NCBI GenBank assembly: GCA_035610365.1
Contig: CM069432.1
Span: forward strand, 177,119,027 to 177,183,026
Reading direction: 5' to 3'
Origin: Aquatica leii
Lineage: Eukaryota > Arthropoda > Insecta > Coleoptera > Lampyridae
Length of the DNA: 64,000 nt
Shown: positions 22,913-34,019 of the stretch, one piece after another
Layout: each line of letters opens with the position of its first letter
Numbering within the stretch: position 1 is the stretch's first letter
Notes under the pieces: model-generated
Seen by the model: only the letters and a program-made list of their open reading frames with translations
Database searches by the model: none
Told to the model about the DNA's origin: nothing
Position numbers and translations under genes: made by a program

Positions 22913-25900
22913 AAATTTGTGATTATTTGAATGTCAAAAAAAATTAAATAAAGCTTATATTGGCTGAGCGCCATTGATATCTTTTAAGAATTTTTACACT
23001 AAGAAACTTATCTGATAGCTTCAATTCTTTTCCTTGAAAATTAACAACATAAACTTTAAAATTATAATTAAACACAAAATTATAACACAAATGGGTGTAA
23101 AGTAGTCTTTACTTAAAAAAAAATTATTACAAAACTACAATTTTTTGACGTTTACCCCGACAAAATGCTAAATAGCTAACTAATAAATTAAAAGTAAAGC
23201 CAAAACTGACAAATTTGCAGGGTATGTAAAATATTGTTGTGATTAGTTAACGACGTATAATAATCGTTACCATTTAGTGAGTATCTCATGAACCACTGTT
23301 ATAGAAAACTATATATGTGAAATTAATACTTTTTCTTAATACTAGTTTTTAAGATTTAGAGATTCAGTATATTAGTAGTAGGAATAAACATTTTTGATTT
23401 TTTCTTTAGAAATTTATTAGTGCGTTTCAGAACCAGTTGTCAAAGCAACTACTAATAGTGCTAAAATTAGCGGGTTTTTTTAACTTGCTTTTTTAGAAAT
23501 TTTACCAAGCATTTATGTGACCATATTGCAATTCAGTACTGACAGCACTATCGGTATATTTAAGTTCTATTTTGAAGAAAGTGATAAATTACATACAAAT
23601 GCTGTAACATGTGCTTCAAAATTGCAATCTATAGTCTTTGTATTAAAATAGTATTTTCTGCAAAAGATCTAAGTTAGTTAATTTAATTTAAGTTAAAAGA
23701 GGAACGTTACCTTCGTTTACAGTGAGAAAAGAAAAAAACAAGACTTCAATCATTTTTGTATTTATAATAATACGGCTTGTAAATTGTTGTTTAATATATT
23801 TAAAATAAAATTAAAATTACAGTATCTCAACGAGATATATAAAAAATAAATAAAAGCAATTATGTGGTTAGCTGTAATTGATTTTTTAAAAATCTTAATT
23901 ATAAATTTATTGTTTTCATTGAAAAAAATTGAACCTAAAAATGTAAATTGTTGTCTTTGCGAATTTTGTCAGTAAATTTAATTTTGTTGCAAATGTATTA
24001 AGAAATTTAGAAAACTGTTGGTTAAATAATCCGGTTTTTTAAAAAGATGTCGTTTACGTAGCGTTTTCTTAATAAAACAGAGTTATTAAAAATAATTAAC
24101 TGGTGTTACAGAGATTGTAGCATGTTGGTAGTTGGATGTTGTTATACGTGGGCTCAATAACCAAGAGATGATGCCGACCACAACACATTTATATTAAATA
24201 CCATGTTTTTGTAATAAAGGAAAATTTTAATTGTGTGAAAAAAATTTGGCTAAGATCAGTGATAGAAAAGAGTTCATAGGTAAAATTTATAAAAAACTGT
24301 TAAAATATTATTTCCGTAAATTGAAAGAAATAATTGTACATATAAACAAAATTGCGTTAAATTGAAAATGTTTGAAATTACGAAATTTGGAAAGTTAGTA
24401 TCATATAGATAGTTACAAATTAATGTTTATTACTGTTATTAGCAAGTCAATCAGAAAAAAAGCTAATTATGTGTGTAAAATAACAACAGTAATAATTAAT
24501 ATTAAGTGGAAACGTTAAATCTGTTAAATCACCGGTGAATTAAAACGAGCTTATACTAACAACATTGTAAAATTAATTTTATATAAAAAATTATTTATTA
24601 AACAAATTGGTAAATTTATAAAACTATGGAATGGTCTAACAAAGAGACTTTGTGGATTTTAATTAGACTGTAAAATTTTGGAATTCTGGAGCTTGAAGTT
24701 TTTTATTAAATTGTATAAGAATGAAGTATTAAAGTAATATCATACTTGTTGATTTAAGATATTAAAATTTGAGATGTTTGAAGATGGGCATCTTGATTAA
24801 CAAAAAAAAATAATTCAAATTTAAAACTTTTAAAAGTTTTGTTAAATAATAAATTTAATTTTACATGAGCGACACAATTTACTTTTATCGGGCTTTACAA
24901 TTAGCGCAACATCTATGTTTGATTAATTTTATTGACTGTAATTTAATTTTGAGAATAAATAATAGATACAGCTAGTTTTAAACCTTTTTTAAGAATTTTA
25001 ATTTCGTGATTAGTAAATGTAACGTTTAATCAATGCGTTTAATATATTGTTAGTGTTTTCATGGAAATTGAATGTGATAAAAATAGTTTTCTTTACTTTA
25101 ATAATATTAGTTTTAATAAAATAATTTAGAATTGATGTTGTTTAAACATATTTTTTAAAAGAAATCTCAAGTGGCCGAGCGAATGGTCGGGTCCGGTACG
25201 ATGCTGCGGTGCAACAACCATAACTTCAAACAAAAATGTAATTTGGAGTCTCATAGTTTCAAATTACTAGGAAAGTAATAGTTTACTTTTAATAAATTAA
25301 ATTATAATTATTCGAGTAATTGGGTATACATGATTTTTGTTAAATTTTATGGTATTTTGCATTTCTTATAAATTATCTCTTGTACAGATAAATCCTGTAG
25401 TAATCAATAACCAATTATAAAAATTACTAATTTTAGCATAACAAGTTTTAACCTCTGTACATAGTTATAGGTAATAAAATTATTCAATAAGTTAAAATAT
25501 TTACAAAACATAACTTAATTAATTAGTTATTACACAGTGTAGAACAATAATTTTCCAAGGGAGTTAGTTGTTGGTACTAAATAAAAAAAATAAATAAAGT
25601 TTAAAATTGCAAGTAAATAATAAATTTCTGTTTATTTGTTTTTAATTCAAAACAGCTAAATGTAAATATTTTAAATGCAAGATCAAATTGCTTTTCTTTG
25701 AGTTATTAAACGCATGTTTTTGTAGATGCTTGTTTGGTATTCTATAACCTGGTTTTGTCGATTACTCGTTACTTTTTATTAAATACATATATTAGAATTG
25801 ACTGCAATTTTTTTTCAGTATGTTTACGTATCTAAATACCAAAACGCAACTATCGCTAAATTGGAAAACTAATAACATTAAGAACAAATGATACATTTAC

Positions 25901-26343
25901 GGTTTATTTTATGATTGATACGTTTTATAATACTTAGTAACAAATTAAGAAACGTAGTGTCACTTCGAAGCACTAAGCAAACTGACGATTGTGATTAATG
26001 AAAATAAACGTATATCTGCTCAAATCCGTAAGACAATAAATATTTGCTGTCATGTAGGGTATTAGACTTTCTATATATTATGTATTTATATAGTACATAA
26101 TGTATAATATACTATTTATTAACTATTATGTTTATGACGAACAGTGATAGTAGATTTAATTAAAACATGTTTTATACATATATAATTTTGAATTTAGTGC
26201 TTAAATTAATATTGACCTGGTAGTTATTTATTTATTTTTACGCAGTTTAAATTATTATCCTTTTTTATATATAGATTGCTGTTTTAGTTTTAAAAGAATA
26301 TAATATGCTTCAGTATAAAAATATATTTATTTTATTTTTACAG

Positions 26344-26559
26344 GCGCTATGAAAACATATTGGCTACAATCAAGAGAAGCGCGTCCACCACTTCCAAAAT
26401 TAATAGATGTACCCGAACTAGAAAACCCATCTAATGAAAACGTAATAAAACAAGTTGAAGACCAACGAAAGGCTAGTGTATATTCTCCTATTACATTCCA
26501 AGACGTCGCTAGAAAGAGTATTGTAAATTCTCCAATAAAAGAATTGGGTCTAGACACAA
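26344..26559 (+). CDS. Gyc88E: Guanylate cyclase (Gyc-88E-like), end of catalytic domain and start of tail
   Basis: The exon completes the cyclase domain with AMKTYWL, the last conserved strand (KGKGxMxTYWL in the family), and goes on into a low-homology tail rich in Pro, Ser and Lys. The acceptor TTTTACAG precedes 26344 and a GTAAGT donor follows 26559; the phase joins it to the exon before (split Gly codon) and after (split Thr codon). Reading past the donor gives about 13 residues and a stop in the 51-bp intron, so intron retention would yield a shorter protein. The tail has no recognised domain; such C-terminal extensions are typical of Gyc-88E and GC-beta3 proteins. Confidence 0.88.
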
Positions 26560-26610
26560 GTAAGTTAATAACACATTATATAAATAAATATAAATTTTAA
26601 TTTTTTTAAG
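26560..26610 (+). other. 51-bp intron of the guanylate cyclase gene
   Basis: GTAAGT donor and a TTTTTTTAAG acceptor; removal keeps frame. The very small size fits short insect introns. Confidence 0.75.
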
Positions 26611-27092
26611 CATCACGCACAAATTTTTCAAGTAGTGTAAAATTAACAAATAACCAATCAGTTCAAACAAATGCAACTCCTTCAAAAGTATTTGGGTCAT
26701 CTATTCATGATTTAGGAGAATTTGTACATGAATCTGCATTAAGCAATATAGAAAAAAAACCTATAATAAAACCTGGTCGTAGTAATTCTGAAATTGTTAC
26801 GAGTCAAACTGGAGCTTTAATTAGAAAAAACATAAACAACGAAGTTGTTATTGAAAGATGTAATCATTGTTGTTGTCATCAATTACGACACTATGTCAAA
26901 AATATTGACCAAACTCAACCATTAACATCCAAAAGCGATGGAAGTATTATGGAAATTAACAAGAAATCTAGTGAAAATAATTTACCAAATAGCTACAGTC
27001 ATACAATAAATTCTCATTATCAACAAGAATGTTGCAGCGGGTTTACTCCGGGCAGACATAAGTTGCCAAGTAATACATGTGCAATAATTTAA
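26611..27092 (+). CDS. Gyc88E: Guanylate cyclase (Gyc-88E-like), last coding exon
   Basis: About 160 residues of variable tail, rich in Ser and Asn, in frame to TAA at 27090-27092. It contains a cysteine-histidine cluster, ERCNHCCCHQLRHYV, then a second pair of cysteines (QECCSGF), and ends PSNTCAII. The last four residues, C-A-I-I, fit a CaaX prenylation box. Mammalian sGC beta2 is known to end in a CaaX-like box; the fly protein's end I do not remember. If used, it would anchor the enzyme to membranes. No other start or frame competes here, and two AATAAA signals follow downstream. Confidence 0.85.
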
Positions 27093-27279
27093 CTTTAACA
27101 GTAGACACGTATCATGATGCTCATTTTTACTGAAAAATTCAAAAGAAGTGAATAGATTACGAAAACAAAAATGAACCTATTTTTATATCGTAGATTGGTT
27201 AAAAAAGAAGCAGGACCCAGCACAACGGCATAAGTATTGTGTATTTTTGATAGAGAGAAATGTAAGGAATTATTAAAAA

Positions 27280-27285
27280 AATAAA
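27280..27285 (+). promoter_or_regulatory. Polyadenylation signal, proximal
   Basis: AATAAA about 190 bp after the guanylate cyclase stop codon. Confidence 0.5.
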
Positions 27286-27408
27286 CTTATATTTATATGG
27301 ACGTTCGTTCCATTTACCTGGTTATTTTGTATTCTTCACAAGTGCTTATATTTGTATTCTTTAAGAACCACTTTAATGTAATTCTGTACCGTATTGAAAA
27401 CTAAGTTC

Positions 27409-27414
27409 AATAAA
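27409..27414 (+). promoter_or_regulatory. Polyadenylation signal, distal
   Basis: AATAAA about 320 bp after the stop, followed by a T-rich stretch that could serve as the downstream element. Either this or the one at 27280 could end the transcript. Confidence 0.5.
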
Positions 27415-27638
27415 TATGTTATTTTATTTATTAACTTTTTGTTTATGTATACGTTCCAAACATGTTTTTTTATTATAAAAAATTATTTAGGTTAAGTCAA
27501 ACGTTTGAATAAAACAAATTTCAATCATAAGTAACATTATCAAAAAAACATACATACTTTTAATGTTTAAATATTCTAGTGTAATTTTGTAATTAAACAT
27601 TAAAAAATAAATTAATTATAAAAAAAACATATATACAC

Positions 27639-27844
27639 TGTTGATGAGTGATTTGCTGGTTTCAATTAGTGGACTGTAATTTTCGTTGTTTTGCCGTTGC
27701 ACTTGAGTAGGTAAGAAAAGGTGGAGATGTTGCTTATAGCACGTTTAATACTCTACTGCCTTTTTACAACTGTTACCTTAAAAACTACCTGCTTTGTACA
27801 AACACACGCTTAAAATTAAAATTCAAAGAATTGGCCTTATCACA
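27639..27844 (-). repeat. BEL/Pao 3' LTR (left copy)
   Basis: Direct repeat of 32552-32742, beginning TGTTGATGAGTG and ending near CCTTATCA. It lies about 220 bp beyond the last poly(A) signal of the guanylate cyclase gene. Confidence 0.9.
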
Positions 27845-30800
27845 CCGGCCGCCTTGAAATACATACGTTAGAATTTCAACGCATAAATGCTATTGACTTA
27901 ATTTCTACCAGATTGATAATTGCTAGTTTCTATTGGTAATGCACACACTTTACTCACTGCACGTTTGACCACTGTATTTTGTAAGCGCACTGTGACTACT
28001 CGCACTACACTGTCGTCTCCAGGATGTACAGCTTCTATGCGCCCCAGCTTTCAGCACAACGGTGGTACATTTTCCTCCTTTAGAATAACAAGTGAACCAA
28101 TCTTTAGTAAGTTACTGCTGTTGGTTTTTTATTTGGTTCTCGATTGCAACTCAGAAATATATTTCTTGTGCCACCTTTTCCAGAAATGTTGAATTATTTG
28201 CTGTCGTCGTTCGTAGCCTTTTAATAACCCTTCGTTTATCGCTGTAAGATTGTTTTCAAGCAACGCCACTAGTGGTTTTCCAATTAAAAGGTGAGCCGGA
28301 GTCAAAGGATTGTAATCAGATGGATCGGAAGACAATGGGGTTAAGGGGCGTGAGTTTAATACACCTATTAGAATTAAAATAGTCATATATTCTTCATACG
28401 TTAAATGAGAATTTCCAATTATTCTAGTTAAATGAAATTTAGCGCTTTTTATAGCGGCCTCCCATAATCCACCAAAGTTAGAAGCCTTAGGAGGGATAAA
28501 TTGCCAAGTTATCAATTCTTTTAATAAATAATCTTGAATATAATTAGACGATGTGTTGAGAAAATTATAAAGCTCTTTTAATTTTAAATTAGCACCTACG
28601 AAATTCTTGCCATTGTCAGAATACATATCAGAAGGTTTTCCCCTTCTAGCAATGAATCTTTTAAGACGATCAATAAAAGTATTTGTCGTGAGATCTGTTG
28701 TTAGGTCTAGATGTATAGCCTTAGTTGCTAAACAAATGAATAAACAAATGTATGCTTTAATTAATTTAGAACCTCTAGTTTTTTTTGTCTTTTATCATAA
28801 CAGGGCCTGCATAATCAACACCTGTTTGTGTAAATGGTATGTATTCTGTAACTCTTGCCTTTGGTAAGTTGCACATAATATAATTTAATTCTTTAGGATT
28901 TACTCTAAAGCAATTAACACATTCGCGGATAATGCCCTTTGCTAAATTTCGACCTGCTACTGGCCAAAACCTATTTCTTACTGAATATAGTAATTGTTGC
29001 GATCCACAATGTAACAATCGAATATGTTCGTGCGTCATTATTAATTTAGTGAGGTGATGTTTTGGACTTGACTTGAACAAAATTGGATATTTTTTATCAT
29101 AATTGTAATTAGATTTACTTATTCTACTTCTCACGCGAATACTACCTTGTTTATCCATAAATGGATTTAAAGACAATATATTACTTTTGCTACTTAATTT
29201 GTAATTGACATAATAATTTACTTGATTGTAGCTTGATCTTAAATATACGCAAGCACCGTATGCCCTTTCAGATGCATCGGCAAACCCGTGTAACTCAATT
29301 AAATTTGGATTGTCGCATATAATGCGTCTCGAAATTTTGATGTCTTTTAAATTATCTAAATCGTAAACAAACGTTGACCAACGCTTAGCAATCGATTGCG
29401 GTATAGGTTGATCCCATGATAGAGTAGCTTGCCATAGAGATTGTATAATTAACTTTCCCGTAATCACAATAGGACCAAGAAGTGACAATGGATCATATAT
29501 TTTTGACATATTAGTTCGTTTTGTAAATTTACATGAGGTTATAGAACTGTTTGTTGCGTATTGTATTGTATCACGTGACGAATTCCAAAGAACACCTAAA
29601 GTTTTAATTTCAGAATCTTCACCAATTTGTAAATTACTTGATTCTAATTGTTCATTGACTTTAAGTTGATCTATAATTTGATCTTGATTTGATAACCATT
29701 TGCGTAATTGAAATCCTGCGTTTGATAAAATAGATGAAATTTCAGATTGAATGTTTAATAAATCACTAATAGAATCTGCACCCGTGATAAGGTCGTCTAC
29801 ATAAAAATCGTTCTCTATAATTTTACTAGTTAATGGATGAATATCTGCGTTTTTAATTGCTAATTGTTTTAGACATCGAAATGCTAAAAAAGGGGCAGAA
29901 CTGGTCCCATAAGTTACAGTATTCAGTTTATAAAATTGTAAAACTTGTGAAGGACCTCCAAACTATTAATTGATAACATTGTTGTTTAGGATTAATTAGT
30001 ATTTGCCTATACATTTTTGAAATATCTGCTGTTATAACATATTTGTGCTTTCAAAATCTTAATAAAATAGAAAAATGTCGTTTTGTATTTTGGGGCCACT
30101 AAATTGGACGTCATTTAACGAAAGGCCGCTATCAGACTTCATAGACGCGTCAAATACTACTCGACTAAGCTTAGTTGTAATTGACTCTTTTATTACTGCG
30201 TGATGACTTAAAAAATAGTGAGGATTAACGAGATCAATATCGTTTAAATTTATCTTAGACATATGACCTAAAGATTCATATTCATTCATGAAGTTAATAT
30301 ACTCTTGTTGCAAATTAGTATTTTTAATAAATTTATTTTCTAATTTATAGAATCTGCGAATAGCAAGTTGCTTTGTGTTTCCTAATTTAAAAACATTATC
30401 CTTAAAGGGAATGGAAACTACAAATCTGCCTGTATGGTCGCGTCGATGATTTTCATTAAAATGCGTTTCGCAAAATTGATCAGTTTTAGAGAGTACACCC
30501 TGTGAATATGTACATTCTTCTAATTGCCAAAATTTTAATAACTGATTTTTAATAGAATTGTTTACAATAGTACTTTTACAATTGATTGACATGTTTACAG
30601 AATTATGTAAAATGCTTCCGGTGACAACCCAACTTAGTTTAGTTTTTTGTAGAAATAAGTTGTTCATTTGTAGTTGAATTTAATCTGATAATAAAATATT
30701 CCAGAACAATTCCGCTCCTAACAACATATCTATTTCTTTACTAACATTGAAGTTTGGATCCGCTAACTTTACAAATGACGGAAGATTAATTTTCGAAACT

Positions 30801-32551
30801 TGAAAAGATTTCATTGGTAAATCATTAGTAATTTTTTCTAAAACTAGACATGAAATGTTTGCATTGTAATTGCTTTCGATTGATACTATAATTAATTGAG
30901 TTTTATATTTAATTTTAGACAGTGTGTCTCCTACTCCTTGAACACTAAATTTTATTTTATGTTTATCTAATCCTAACTTATTACACATTTTTTCAGTTAT
31001 AAAATTACTTTGACTACCACTATCTAACAAAGCTCTACAATAAAACACATTTCCTAACTTATCCCTAATTTTAAGAACGGCAGTTGCTAGTAAAATTTCA
31101 TTATAGGAATTATTTGTACAATACGTACCTGCATTTACTGGTACATTGTCAAAACTTTCTACCTGTTCTGTAGGATTTGTACGATTTTCAGAAACGTTTA
31201 TTGTTTGTTTTTCTAAATGAAGTAAAGTATTCTGAGGTTTATTACATTTCTTACAAAACGAATGACTACATTTTTGAATAGAATGTTTTTCTCTAAAACA
31301 ATTTTTGCATAACCTAAGCTTCTTAACTTCGTCAATGCGTTTGCTAATATAAAGTTTTAAAAATGCTTGACAATTGTATATTGTGTGGGAATCTTTACAA
31401 AAATTTCAAATTAAGCCTTCCGTGCTAACGAACGAATTGGAATTAGTTTTACTATTGTTATGCTTCTTTAAATAATCAAACTTAATATCAACCTTACGTT
31501 CTAATTTATTATATTGTAATTTTTCAAGTAAATCACATTTGTATTTTAAATATTTATTTATATCTTCCATTGTAGGAAGATCAATAGTTGTTTGAAATTG
31601 TTCCCAATCGCGCCTCGTAATTGGATCAATTTTTGAAGTTATAACATAAGTTAAAATTGTATCCCAACTATTTACTGGTTCGCCTAATGAATTTAAGGAA
31701 CGTAAATTTTTTGTAAATGTATCAAATAATCGTCGTAATTGAACATGTGATTCTTTGTTTAAAATAGGAAATTCGAAAATAGTGTATGATTAATTTTTTA
31801 TTTTCGTACCGTTCTTGAAGTAGTTTCCAAGCCATTTCATAGTTTACGTTAGATATTTCAATGGATTCTAAAATTTGGGTAAGTTCACCACTTAAGAACG
31901 ATCTTAAATAATAGAACTTTTGAACGTTTGTAATAGTTTTATTATTATGAATAAGGGCATTAAAAGCATCTCTAAATTCTAACCAAGAGCTATACAGACC
32001 ATCAAAAACTGGTAATTTAATCGTCGGCAATTTGATTTGTGACAACGCGTCATTGCTAAAAGAGTTATTACTTGGTAGCAAATTAGATCATGAATTGGAT
32101 ATGGCTGCTTTAATTTTCCCTACAACATCGTAGTAATCGTTTGAAAAACTATAAACTTGATCGTTATCTAAATCCTCGTCGTTATCAGATTTAACTTCAA
32201 TTTTTAATTGTATTTCATTGAATTTAAATAGCAATGGTTCAATATCAATTAAGCGCGTTTCTAATTGTTTTATTGTAGGAACGTCTAAAGTATTCAAATC
32301 GATAGTATTGATATACTCTTTTGTTTGATTAATTTGGCGAATTAAAATAGATCGATTCTTTTGTAATTTCTTTAAAGCTGACATTTTAATTCAATTAGAA
32401 AATTGTATATAAAATAGAAATAGGAATTGCAATAGAATGGGATTACGTTAAAACAATAAGAATGACTCACCAATTTTAATACGTAGTAACAATCGTAATT
32501 ACTGGTCTTCTTGGAAATTGTTATAATTGAATGTGGCTCGATTGATCAAAA

Positions 32552-32742
32552 TGTTGATAAGTGATTTGCCGGTTTCAATTAGTGGACTGTAATTTTCGTT
32601 GCTTTGCCGTTGCACTTGAGTAGGTAAGAAAAGGTGGAGATGTTGCTTATAGCACGTTTAATACTCGACTGCCTTTTTACTGTTTACTGTTACCTTAAAA
32701 ACTACACGCTTAAAATTAAAATTCAAAGAATTGGCCTTAACA
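32552..32742 (-). repeat. BEL/Pao 5' LTR (right copy)
   Basis: Begins TGTTGATAAGTG and ends CCTTAACA, with TG...CA ends. It matches 27639-27844 apart from a few base differences and two length differences in the middle. Confidence 0.92.
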
Positions 32743-32746
32743 TACA

Positions 32747-32984
32747 CTTTTATTTAAATACTCTAAAAAGTAGAAAATAGACTTTAAATTAAAGCAAATC
32801 TATAAATTTATAACATTTTACAATTTATAGGATATAAAAGCGTGTAGCGAGATGTTCCTGTGTAAATAAACAAGAATACAATATGTAACTTTTATATTAT
32901 ATAAATTGTATATAATGTAATAAATTTATATGTTTGATTTAATATAAAGTTTATTTTCTACTTTTTAGAGCATTTAAATAAAAG
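32747..32984. repeat. 238-bp fold-back element
   Basis: Two arms of roughly 85 bp are imperfect inverted copies: CTTTTATTTAAAT-x-CTCTAAAAAGTAGAAAATA at the left and its reverse complement at the right, continuing as ATATAAATTTAT and ACAATTTATA inward. The spacer holds ATATAAAAGCGTGTAGCGAG. It carries no coding sequence and looks like a MITE. It starts immediately beside the target duplication of the BEL element, which therefore landed at its edge. Confidence 0.75.
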
Positions 32985-33855
32985 CTTGTCTTAATTTTTT
33001 TTTTATTATTAATTTTTAATCTATTAGAAAGTATGTTAGTAATCTACTAATAAATCATTTTTTTATGTGCGTTTCAAACAAATAATTACAAATTTATTTA
33101 ATCCTGATTATTTTAAGTAAATCAACGTCTTTGAAATTTGTTTTAAATTTCACATGTCGCAGATACTAAAGTTTCTCAGTTTTATGCAAGCTCTAAGTTA
33201 TCAAATAATGATTTTTTTTATTAAAACAAAACAACAATAGAGTTAACTAATTTTTATGCATAAAAAAATGTGAAACATAGTTTTTTGTGTCATATTGAAC
33301 TTATAGTTACTGAGACTCGACAGTTTAGTCTAGTCAAATTAGGTTTTTTTGCTGCATTAAATCATGTAGTTCTAAGTATTTTAAGAATGTGTAGAGAAAA
33401 GTTTCCTGAATAATGTCTAGTAAAGTCCCACCTATTTTGAATGCCGTGGGGAGTGGAGAAGAGGCTTTAAAGTTCCACTTTTTAGCTTTTGGCTTTATCT
33501 TTTTTTAAGATATGAGCTAGCAAAATTGAAGATTTACAAACAAATTTGTAGCATTTTACATTTTTTGTCAAGCCTTACAACTCTTTTGTTATCTATTTTA
33601 CAAGAAACTTGATACAGAAGAAGTTGTCGACCATTAATTTTTTTAAAAAATATATATATACTTTTACTACTTTATCTTTAAGTAGTCAAAAGTTTTAGCG
33701 TTTCGAAATTTAATTGTTCATCATTTTATTTCTGTATATGTAAAACTAATAAAATATGTGTATATAAAAGCAAACATTTATATATGAATGTATGTATATG
33801 TCTAAGTATGAAATGTTCTTTTTACCAGGGGTGCAATTAGTGTCAAACACTATAC
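32985..33855. other. AT-rich non-coding DNA
   Basis: Nothing recognised. A less AT-rich stretch at 33410-33510 may be repeat-derived. Confidence 0.5.
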
Positions 33856-33945
33856 TGTTACGTGCAAAAGCTGTTAAAATTGAAGATTACGTAATTGAAA
33901 GTAACATAAAAGAAGTAATTGCTGGCGCTCAGTAAAGGGCGTGAG
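33856..33945. repeat. Fragment of the 1.9-kb LTR-like family
   Basis: Starts TGTTACGTGCAAAAGCTG and shares AAAGTAACATAAA and GCTGGCGCTC with the left ends of the units at 21033 and 50826. The rest of the unit is missing. Confidence 0.5.
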
Positions 33946-34019
33946 TTTAATTCTGAAATGATTTGAAAAACTAGAAAATACAATAGTAAACGTCAAAAAA
34001 ATATTCGTAGATAGTTCTA

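Larger units (their letters stand above)
18256..26343 (+). other. 8.1-kb intron of the guanylate cyclase gene
   Basis: Bounded by a GTAAGC donor and a TTTTTACAG acceptor that keep the reading frame (K-G-K-G-A-M-K-T-Y-W-L). It contains a MULE-like relic (19480-20090), a tandem repeat (20187-20322), a 1.9-kb LTR-like unit (21033-22912) and otherwise AT-rich sequence; 22913-26343 shows nothing I can name. Confidence 0.85.
27639..32742 (-). mobile_element. BEL/Pao LTR retrotransposon with both LTRs and target duplication
   Basis: On the - strand, from right to left: LTR, gag (about 31450-32384), zinc knuckles (about 31210-31400), protease (30680-31050, with ALLDSGSQSNFITEKMCNKL), RT (29640-30670, with LPHHAVIKE-type start), start of RNase H (LHGFADASERAYGACVYLRS), integrase (about 28130-29100, with TGVDYAGP and SDNGKNFVGA) and the BEL C-terminal domain (about 27915-28130). 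The domain names and the order gag-PR-RT-RH-IN with these motifs are those of BEL/Pao. The 5-bp repeat TACAC flanks both ends, so this is one clean insertion. At 5.1 kb it is shorter than a full BEL element and is broken in several places. LTRs agree at roughly 97% of aligned sites with two length differences, suggesting moderate age. Confidence 0.92.

Noticed and set aside
25165-25230. GTGGCCGAGCGAATGG resembles the A box of a Leu/Ser tRNA, so a tRNA or tRNA-derived SINE was considered
   Set aside because: No convincing B box at the right distance, no cloverleaf, and no second copy in the window.
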